Shown here: piece after piece, positions 55,001 to 64,000 of the stretch | How positions within the stretch are numbered: position 1 is the first letter of the stretch | How the letters are laid out: the number at the start of each line of letters is the position of its first letter | NCBI GenBank assembly: GCA_036023115.1 | Contig: JAYKKT010000074.1 | Coordinates: forward strand, 6,831,501-6,895,500 | Direction: 5' to 3' | From: Brasenia schreberi | Lineage: Eukaryota > Streptophyta > Magnoliopsida > Nymphaeales > Cabombaceae | Length of the DNA: 64,000 bases | Notes under the pieces: model-generated | What the model saw: only the letters and a program-made list of their open reading frames with translations | Databases searched by the model: none | Told to the model about the DNA's origin: nothing | Made by a program: the position numbers and the translations under genes

Positions 55001-58000
55001 CCTCAAGCCAACTTATTTCTAATATAACAAATGCAAGGTGCTATCACCAGGACATTTGACAATGCAGGGTCTGTCCGAGTATCTGATGCAGAAGCGCTGT
55101 CAGGAACCTCAGAATGATCACCTGTCTGAAAAATTCTATCATCAGATGCATCCTCTTATGTAAATTTTAGGTCAAGAAGAGAAATGGAAAGCAGAGAAGT
55201 AGGAGGAATCGATGTTCAGAAACCATCAGCTCGCCATTTCATATATTTTCTCTCCATATCAAGGATTATATACCTTCTAACAAAAATACTCCTGATATTA
55301 GATATTGATAGACTTCCATTCAATTCAACTTCACATATGTCTCTAAAGCACACAATGAATACATTAAAATCTAGTTTGTGTGCTGCTTCCGACGATCACC
55401 AAGTTCTAGTCTACAAGTGATCGATTTATTAAGTCTAGGACCACAATATCTCACAAGGTAAGCCAGCATTAGCCTTAATGTAACAAACTCCACCTCTAGT
55501 AACAGTTTCTCCTTAGAGAGCCTGTTCTTAGCTGATGGCCAACATAAAATTTTGTGAAATATTTTACTGAGTTGTAAGAAATTAGTTAGTGAACACTTCT
55601 AAAGGTGCAGAGGATGGCCTCAAAAGTGTTGGATCAAATGATAAACATGGTCATACCCATGAAATTAAATACCACTAAGACACAATATGGACTACAATGG
55701 GAACTAAGAATCCATGTAGCTGACCCTACTTATAGGGGGGAAAGGCTTGGTTTTGGTTTTTGTTCAGTTTTACCACAATTTGTGAGTTTTTTTCATCAAT
55801 CCACTGGATTTCATCAAAATTCCCAAGTTAAGTGTCCACACGACAAGAGAATTGGGAAGGTGACCTTCTCAGTTGCATCATCTAGCCAAATACACCTGGT
55901 GCCTGAAAAGCCTTTGTGAAGGTTAAGGTATTAACTTTTATGTGCAACTTGAAGTGCTCCTTGCATGGCCATATCCATGTGGCTAAGGAGCCTTACCAAT
56001 CACATGCCATTAAACTGACATTTTTTGAATATTTTCTACCTAGTCACTTTTAAGATAGTGGGAGTCCAACACTTTTGGATGTTTCATACAGGACTCAACA
56101 TTAATAGCGTTTCATAAATTGAAGAGGAAAACCAGGAATGCTCCATCAAATTGAGAAGATCAAGAAAAGAAAACGCAAAGAGTAAATAATAGGAAAACCC
56201 TATGCTGCTTATCCTTTTCCATGAAAGGACCAATATGCATCAAGTCTATGCAAGCAAAGGTTACCTGCTTGTGTGGCAGAAGCATAGCTGGAGAAACTGT
56301 GGTGGAGCGAAGAGTCCGTCTTGATGCAACTTCAGCACCTCTGTTTATCTTCAGACTAGCTGTATGAACTGATGAAAGCTTTCCTTTTGATACAAAATAG
56401 ACAGTGCAGAAGTGTGGTTCCAGACCGAGAGCAGTTGTATCCGGTCCATTTCCAATGAATTTCCTTCACACAAAAAGATGTGATTTTTGTATATAGTTAC
56501 GATAAATCACAAGAATATGTGAAACAATTCATAAATAAAAAAAGACCTATCAGAAAGAGAAAAATATGATGGGGTGTTTTCCCTGAAAAAAATAGTAAAA
56601 TTGGGCAGACAAATATCTGGGTAAAAGTCCAAGGTTCTGCTTGGGAGCTGGAGACGTCCATGAATATAAATATAAATGCATATATAAAGAGAGAGATGTC
56701 TGCATGCATGCACATGCATGTATCTGTATATATAAACCAAGATAAAATATAATGAAGACAATGTATTGTAGGTGCATTGGATAAAGTATCAAGACAGTGT
56801 ATGGTTGTCTCTAATTATTACCAGACTATGTACTATATAGGAAAAGGATTGCAAGCTGTACGTCATAGAAAACATTAGAATCATGGTTTACAATTTGTAA
56901 CATTCAACTTGGTTATCAGTTTGCTTGGTAAAAGGCAATAAGAGGAAGACCAATATCTCCTGCACTGAAATGCACATGCCACATGCCACATGCACACTGG
57001 AAAATTGATTATTTGTGCATATGATTAAACAGATCCAATAGCGAATGATTGTATGCTTGTGATTGAGCTTTTAGATTCATTTATTCTTTAAGTCGAGCAA
57101 TATGTGACCTATTTTGTCCATGTAGGCACTTTTTTGGCAGTCTAACTGGGAGGGAGTCAACACATGAAGCTGACACTGTTGACTCCCTTATCCTTTTGGA
57201 ATTACTGGTTCCATAAGTATTGAAGATGGAACAGAGTTGAGAATGTATTTGGCAGCCCAATTACCTCATGCAAACTCCATCTCAAGCTGGAGCTGTTGCC
57301 AATTCTGTCCCATCTCCCTAAAATTTAGTGCTATTAGTAGCAATTTCAGTGTCATACGTAACATATTTGGATGGATTTCATAAGGGGAGAGAGATGAAAT
57401 CCAAGTATTCAGCTTTTGAAGATACGTCTAATGTGTTGAGGCCATTGCCCATAAAACCTTCTCATTGTTCACGTAATATAGATGAATAAGCATGACTATT
57501 ATGACATACCTTGAGAGGACATTACGAAAAGAAGATCCCAGGATGAGCTTGTTAATTTTAGACTTAACAACTTCTTCAGATATTGCAGCCACTACATCAT
57601 CTGCTTCAATCACCAACATCTCCCATTTTACCTACGTATGAAATATGAACTAATAAATTATATCTAGAGTGAACCTAGGTATCTAATATGAAGTAATACC
57701 AAAACTGCCACAATGATGACTTGTATCTCGGACATTTGATGTGAATAATATAAATGCAGCTTAGTCACCATAACAAAGTCATGATTTAGTTCAGGTCCTT
57801 GCTCGTCTTAGGACAAACTACGAACAGGAACTACTTGAATATGAATAGCCTGATATAGACATAATTCAGAGTATTACCACAGTAATGTCCTAAATTGAAA
57901 TCCAGGCACAAACATTCTGTCTAGTTAAATGAATGGCTCCAGTATCCCAAAGCCGGTGTTAGCTCAAACTCAGGCACAAGTTGAAAAGCCAGGGCAATAC

Positions 58001-59441
58001 AATTGTGCCCTTACAAGTTATCAGTGGAGACCAACAATATATAGATCAATCCTCACAGGGATTTGACTTGACTGTCCACAAACCAGAAGAAAAATCAAGG
58101 AGCCTTACTATGAAACGCAAAATTAACAACAAAGTTTCACAATATGTACTTCCTTAAAGCTAAACACAATCTATGTCACAGCGTATCCCTATCCACTAGT
58201 GTTTCATAATGCAGCTTCCTTGAGGATGACTGAAATTTCACAAGTAACAGAGAAAAAAACACTACTATGCTCATCTATCTTCTAAAATAGTTTGAGACAA
58301 TAAAACGTAAAGAGAACTGAGAAAGTTAAGACCTTTCTCTGGGTGCACATCTGTTGATAGGGAGCAAGCACATCAAATGCCTTCGTATCTATGTCATTAA
58401 TATATGCAGCAGCCACATCCGGTCGAATGGCAGAGATTGGAATTGATCCCGCTGTATGTAAAGAATATGGTCAGCACAAGTATATAGTACTAATATCCAA
58501 GATATTCTTCTAGTACCAAGGACTCTGTAGTTTGAAAATCATAACTTATGACTAATCAATATAACTAGAAAGTGCCTTACCTCACCAAGCTTGTGTTATA
58601 TGAGCCAGTGATTTCTTATTGCTCTAACCTCACATCAAAACATGCAACATAATCCATCTATCCCATTTGTCTACTAACTATGCTGTAGAGGAAAAGAGAA
58701 GGATCGACAAACCTGAATTTACCAAACACCAACTATGGGTTTTAAAGTCATCTAGGATGGTTGGGAATGAGAGTAATTAGGGGTGCGTTTAGGTTGGTTT
58801 GTGTACAACCCCAGAGTCTGCTTTCTTGATGTTCTTATGAGTATTCTTGAGGTGCATATCTAACTTGCACTTTGGTACACTACTTCGTTAAATGGTTATT
58901 TTGTATGTCATGGAAGATTCCTATCCTTTCATGTTATTTTGCTTCCTTTTGCTTTTCTGCACACCATTTTCCAATAACTCAACCATCATGGTCAAGTACC
59001 ATTAACTTCACGGTTTTTCTGTGATATCAATCCAGGCAGTTCATTTGGCATGCAAATGCATCAACGTGTAAAATCAATATAATCTTTACAAGTGACAAAA
59101 ATGAATGCGGCTTTCAAGCCCATACAGGACATACATGTAACAGACAAATCTTTATTGATTATTTACATGTGGGTAAACCAATAGTTGAACAATTTTCTGC
59201 AGAAGAGGATTCATGGAGTCCCCTCAAGAAGCGCTAAGAGTTCAATTGACATACTTGGACTTTGAAACATTGTAATCTTTGGGCGTATGTGCAGGATCTC
59301 AAATGTAATTCTTCTTTCATAGCAAAGGTTATCCAATGCCCATCTAAGGGCAAGCTTGCTGCCCTTCTTTCCACTGGCGGCAAGTGCAATTGTTACTGTC
59401 GAAGGAGAAGGAGATGCATACTGCCTCTCCATTCTATGCAT
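52059..59441 (-). CDS. USP-protein kinase paralogue with truncated U-box
   Basis: Exons: 59441-59255, 58451-58333, 57631-57510, 56463-56265, 55125-55048, 54925-54848, 54542-54117, 53390-52644 and 52112-52059. They join in phase to 2010 nt, 669 residues. A second ATG at 59432 aligns better with the start of the 31658-42847 paralogue. The USP domain (TVTIALAASGKKGSKLALRW, LILGSSFRN) and kinase are intact: G-loop IGKGGYGVVY (366-375), Lys387, HRD at 480, DVG at 500. The last exon starts as a U-box would (RFLSPEIK joined to ETVESPVVAP, against HFLCPILQ and DIMEDPWVAP), but a 7-nt tandem duplication shifts the frame and it ends VYEI-stop. The protein therefore lacks a U-box and would act as a cytoplasmic kinase of the RLCK IX type. 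The exon-5 linker is 26 codons against 111 in the paralogue. It could be a pseudogene, but the kinase frame is clean. Confidence 0.85.
55605..55765 (+). mobile_element. RTE LINE 3'-end relic in intron 4 of the USP-kinase gene
   Basis: GGTGCAGAGGATGGCCTCAA with AAGTGTTGGA (family GGTAGAGGACGACCACAAAAGTGTTGGA) begins the relic. It ends with AAGAATCCATGTAGCTGACC and GGGGGAAAGGCTTGGTTTTGG. Most of the intervening sequence has diverged. It is antisense to the host gene. Confidence 0.6.
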
Positions 59442-61026
59442 TTCTATTTGAACTTCAGATCAGTAAAAGCCAAATATTCTTCCCTGTCGAGTAAAAGAAA
59501 GGGACAAGAAGCCACATTAGTTACAAGATTACATGAAAAGACATTTAATGCTCTAAAACTTTTGAGAAACATGATTCTATTTGTGAACCACTGAGACACC
59601 AAACCCGAAACACAATGATACCACGAAACAACTAATTGAACGAGAAGACTAAATCAGTTCCACTGGATGAATTCCAAGCCAGTTTAGCAAGACTTAGTCA
59701 AAGATAGCATTACAGATTCTTCGATCGAATGAACCACTAACAGGACTCGGAACCAAATGCAACTTCCCTTTTCTTCCATTTGTTCTTACCACCTCTACCC
59801 AAGTCCATAACATTCATTACCATTTAAACATCAGTAGAACCATAGGTTAATGTTAAACATCACATAGAATCATTAAAAAAAACTCAAACATTGGAAGTTT
59901 TCAGCGAAAAAGCCGAAAACTAATATCTAAATGATTGATGAAGAACCTTAGAACCCGAAAAGTCTTTTGAATGTACAAGGAAGAAGAAGTGAATTCAAGG
60001 ACGAATAAAACTCAAAATTCGAAATTGTAGCCTTTGAAAAGAAAAGGGCGCGTCCACAAATCTTCAGAAACACCATGAAATGATTCCATGACCTATGAAG
60101 CTGAAGCTGTTAGGTTTCTTTTTCGTTTTTTAGGAACGAGAAGCTTTAGAATTGCACGAAGCATTGAATTAACACAAGCAAGACGTTACCACGAAGGTGG
60201 TGCAGTTAAAAGTGATAGGAAGTTAAGAAACTCAGTAGCAGGAGAAGCAACTCTTGATTCCTGACAGACTTTGGCTCTCTTTTCAACTCCCGGGAGCCAA
60301 TGCACCCCGTGGGTAGACAACAAGGCAGCATCAATGAAGTCCCACATATCCTTAGTGAGATGGAAGCTCACGGTGAGAGAGAAGAGGAGCGCACGTCTCT
60401 CTCTCTCTCGCTCGCATTCGCCCGAACAAGACGCTATTATTACGCATACAATGAACATGGTTCCATGAACATGTTTCCTTGCCATGATATGTTATCTCTA
60501 AAGAGTTTTCCCAAATCCGTCCTTCAATTTATCGGTCATTTCCAAATTCGTCCTCCCTTTAGCTAATGGGAAAATATTTGAGCAAATCAGTTTAGCTACT
60601 TCTAAAAAATCTTCTTTTGGTATTTTAACCATATGGATGAAAACTATACCCTTTACTTGATACACATACTTTTCGATCATTTGGTTTAGGAAGAGTATTA
60701 ATAATTTATAGTAAATTATCAAATAATTTTAATATTTCAAACATCATAGAGACATTATCAAATACAAGATGAGACGCTTTGCTGGAAAATATTTATTAAT
60801 TTAAGAATGTACTCCCCATATGTTTGTCTATGTGAATGTAAAATTGGTGTCTTTAGATGCAGGTATACTTTAGTTTGACAATCATTAGCACAAACTTGCC
60901 AATATTGGGATTAGACAAATGGGACCAATGGAACTGAAAATAACTAGGAATAAGGGACCTGACGTAGAAAATGCCCTTTTTTATAATTAACAAAATTAAA
61001 ATGCACCTAAAGCATTGACAATAAAA
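59442..61026. other. 5' flank of the second USP-kinase gene
   Basis: Includes the leader and promoter of the minus-strand gene. CT/GA-rich sequence at 60360-60420 is a likely transcribed leader or core promoter, with a leader intron probably between it and the ATG. Beyond about 60520 the DNA is AT-rich without recognised features up to the RTE copy. Confidence 0.35.
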
Positions 61027-62598
61027 AAATGTTAGTATTAGTTTAGGAGAGTTAGCCAAATCATAAAAGTATATAAACCACAATTTCTACCGACGTATTC
61101 AAAAGAATGAAGTCAAAGAGGCTCTTAAACATATGAAGGGTGGTAAATTGGTAGGATAAGATAATATTCTTATAGAAGTTTGGAAAATACTAAGAGAAAT
61201 AAGAATCACTTTGCTCACAAGACTATTTAATGAAATATGGAAAAACCAAAAGATTCCCGAGGAATGGAGAGCAAGTACACTTATACCCATATATAAGAAC
61301 AAGGGAGACATTCAAAATTCTGTGAATTATCGAGGTATCAAGTTAATAAGCCATACTATGAAATTGTGGGAAAGAATTATCAAACATACGTTAAGACAAG
61401 TATCAAGTACAACAAAGAACCAATTTGGATTCATACCAGGCAAATCTACTCTTGAAGCAATTCACCTTTTTATACGTCTTATGAAACATTTTAGAGCAGA
61501 AAAGAAAGACCTTCACATGATATTTATTGATATAGAAAAAGCTTATGATAGATTACCGAGAGAGGTTCTTTGAAGAACTTTGGAAAAAGAGGTATCCCAT
61601 TGACATACGTTAACCTTATAAGAGACATGTATCATGGTGCAAAAACATGTGTGAGGACTCATGAAGGAATGACAGGCTTCTTTGAAGTTAATATTGGGTT
61701 ACATCAAGGATCAACTTTAAGTCCATACTTATTTATAATGGTGATTGATGAGTTAACAAAACATATTCAAGATGAAGTACCTTGGTGTATGTTATTTGTT
61801 GATAACATTGTATTAGTAGAGGAGTCTAAGGAAAAAGTTAATAGAAAATTGGAACTATGGAGAGAAACATTAGAAAGCAAAGGCCTCTGACTTAGTATAA
61901 CAAAGACTGAATATATAGAATGTAAGTTTGATCATTTGGTTACATCAAAGGACATAAAAATTAAAATTGGCATACATTACATCCCTCAAAAGGAAAGTTT
62001 TAAATACCTAGGGTCAATTTTTCAAAGTGATGGAAGAATTGATGGAGATGTTACGCATAGAATTAATGCTGGTTGGTTAAAATGGAGAGGAGCATGAGAT
62101 ATTCTTTGTGATAAGAAGATATAATTAAAGTTAAAAGGTAAATATTATAGAGCAACAATTAGGCATGCCATGTTTTATGGTTCTCAGTGTTGGGTAGATA
62201 ATCATCAACATGTACAAAAGATGTCTGTGACAGAAATGAAGATGTTGAGATGGATGAGTGGTCATACAAGAAAAGACCATATACATAATGAGGTTATTAG
62301 AAACAAATTAGGAGTGACACCAATAGAGGATAAAATGAGAGAATATAGTTTGAGATGGATTGGACATATAGAAAGAAGATCAAAAGAAGAACCTATAAGA
62401 AGGTATGAAAAACTAAATTTAGAAAGTATTAAAAGAGGTAGAGGACGACCACAAAAGTGTTGGAAAGAAACAATAAGGAATGATGTAGGTTATTGTGAGT
62501 TAATTGCTAACATGGCACATGATAGAGATATGTGGAAACAAAGAATACATGTAGCCGACCCTGTCTAGTATGGGAAAAGGCTTAGTAGTTGTTGTTGT
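61027..62598 (+). mobile_element. Second RTE LINE copy, 5'-truncated, catalytic site lost
   Basis: This 1.57-kb copy aligns with 49470-51030 and starts abruptly in mid-ORF (family word AATGTTAGTATTAG). It keeps the GFIPGKSTLEAIH motif that the 48258-51030 copy has lost, but the catalytic block reads CMLFVDNIVLVEES, so FADD is destroyed. Stops lie at 61572, about 61888 and about 62097. It ends VADPV, stop, then a short TTG tail. Confidence 0.9.
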
Positions 62599-64000
62599 AC
62601 ATAAATCTCGAAATTGTCACAATAACAGCAAATTAATGATTAAGTTATACAATGTAAAGGACCATTCTATATATACGTGCCAATCTCTTGGTGATTTGGT
62701 AAGTTTTCATGTGATAGTGTATAAACCTGTACTGACCAATTCAATCAATCGATGATCAAGAAACAAGTGTAATGCAACCTAGATTTCTTTTCGTAGAAAA
62801 TTAACTTTAAAACAATTTAATTGCCTACGTAGAAATTAGCCTTTTTCAGGATACGGAAATTATTTTCTGAGGAGTGTGAAAGTACAATATATCAACAATG
62901 ACATAAAAATTACAATGTTATTTCAAAGTAATACAAACCAAGGGTTTAGTTCTAGAAAAGTCCATGTTGAGCACTTCCTTGTAATTGCAGAAACAGTTAA
63001 GTGTATTTTCTGTAGTTTGCTAGTCAGTGGCGTGTCTGAGAAAATTTAAAAAATATTGAATAAACCATCAAGCCTCGTATAGTTTTCTATGTCGCATTGA
63101 GCTAATTGAACCTAGACTCACTATTAGCTGTCGTTCATTCAAAGTTGAACCTGATCAGCCATTGAGGTCAAATTCATTTCCAACATCCAATTAAGAACAG
63201 ACTTATAGATGTTGACATGTAACTTAACAATTGAAACATGCCATGGATGTTCAATTATTTTATAAATATATCATTTTTGTAATATTTAAACTATTATTTT
63301 ATACGGATATGGACAAATTTAAGTCAACACATTCCGGATACAAAACCAAGCTTGCCTCACTCTGCATGGGATCTGATACATGGATTCATACTCACGATTG
63401 TGCTCTTTCTAGTGCCATATTAGCACTGAACAAAAAGTTTTTTCTTAAAACACTGTTTCCTTCTTCAAATTATTGACTGTTTAGTTTCTCGTACCTTGTT
63501 ACAGGAGATCACTTACGAGAAGTAGGAGGGTTGTAAAGGCAAGAAAGTGAAGCTATGATGTCGCTCCTACTAGAAAAAGGGTCCCACTCTTTCTTATTAT
63601 CTAGACTAAGTGCATGAAGAAGTGCCAAACTAGAGGTGCAGGAGGCAAACTAACAGATTCAATGGGCTACTCTCCACGTTACCAACACAATATCCAGATT
63701 TAGATTCAAATCCAGGTTAAAATTTTTGAACTAGATCCAATTAATAAACTATGGTATGTACTATGTGTGTAATCATGCTGATTTCTTTCCAAAACTTTGT
63801 GTTCCAGTTCAGGTGCAGGACCCAAAACGGCTATTGAAAATTGAAATTGTAAATTGCAGCTAAAGAGCCAATTTCATCGTAACACTGGCTAACTACACAC
63901 TAAGGTCCAGGTCAAACTTGGATCTGGATCATCAGGTGGATCTGGATCCAGAAGCAACAGGACTCTACTTACAGGATAATTTAGTGAAACTACAACCCCC
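62599..64000. other. Gene-free stretch to the right edge
   Basis: AT-rich sequence with no recognised gene or repeat. GGATCTGGATC words near 63920-63955 are a short local repeat. Open frames of 61-81 codons show no domain. Confidence 0.35.

Noticed and set aside
60186..60485. 99-codon minus-strand frame upstream of the second USP-kinase gene
   Set aside because: Runs through a CT/GA-rich probable leader; encodes an ERERERR simple repeat and no domain.

Overview
The window is nuclear DNA of a flowering plant. The genes have GT..AG introns and encode plant families: ARPC5, a class II HD-Zip protein, a DUF761 protein, and kinases with a universal-stress (USP) domain and a U-box. The repeats are also of plant type: Ty1-copia elements, RTE-clade LINEs ending in TTG repeats, tRNA-like SINEs, and many TA/GA microsatellites. 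I cannot name the genus from sequence alone.

Layout. 0.8-1.0 kb (minus): first coding exon of a PTPMT1-like phosphatidylglycerophosphate phosphatase, with the rest beyond the left edge. 2.7-8.6 kb (minus): an old, inactive but structurally complete Ty1-copia element with LTRs, primer binding site, gag, integrase and RT/RNase H. 11.8-13.5 kb (minus): intronless DUF761 protein. 15.2-15.8 kb: composite SINE plus RTE insertion with a target-site duplication. 16.4-19.8 kb (plus): ARPC5, four exons, complete. 21.3-23.2 kb (minus): HD-Zip class II factor, four exons, with one recent tandem duplication in intron 3 and another in the 3' flank. 23.2-31.6 kb: gene-free, microsatellite-rich DNA with SINEs and ACGT-core (G-box) clusters. 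31.7-42.8 kb (minus): complete nine-exon USP-kinase-U-box gene, with a deleted copia element in intron 3. 46.6-46.7 kb: relic U-box exon of a third copy. 48.3-51.0 kb (plus): 5'-truncated, broken RTE LINE. 52.1-59.4 kb (minus): second USP-kinase paralogue, whose last exon is frameshifted so the U-box is lost. 61.0-62.6 kb (plus): another truncated RTE copy.

The most interesting structure is the tandem USP-kinase-U-box cluster. One copy keeps a full U-box. The second keeps an intact-looking kinase but ends after a vestige of the U-box. An isolated relic exon carries the same 7-nt tandem duplication and stop codon, so the truncation probably predates the last duplication. The genes otherwise look independent (cytoskeleton, transcription, lipid phosphatase, signalling) and show no joint pathway. 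All exon boundaries were read by eye from splice sites, reading frame and paralogue comparison; none was tested against transcripts.
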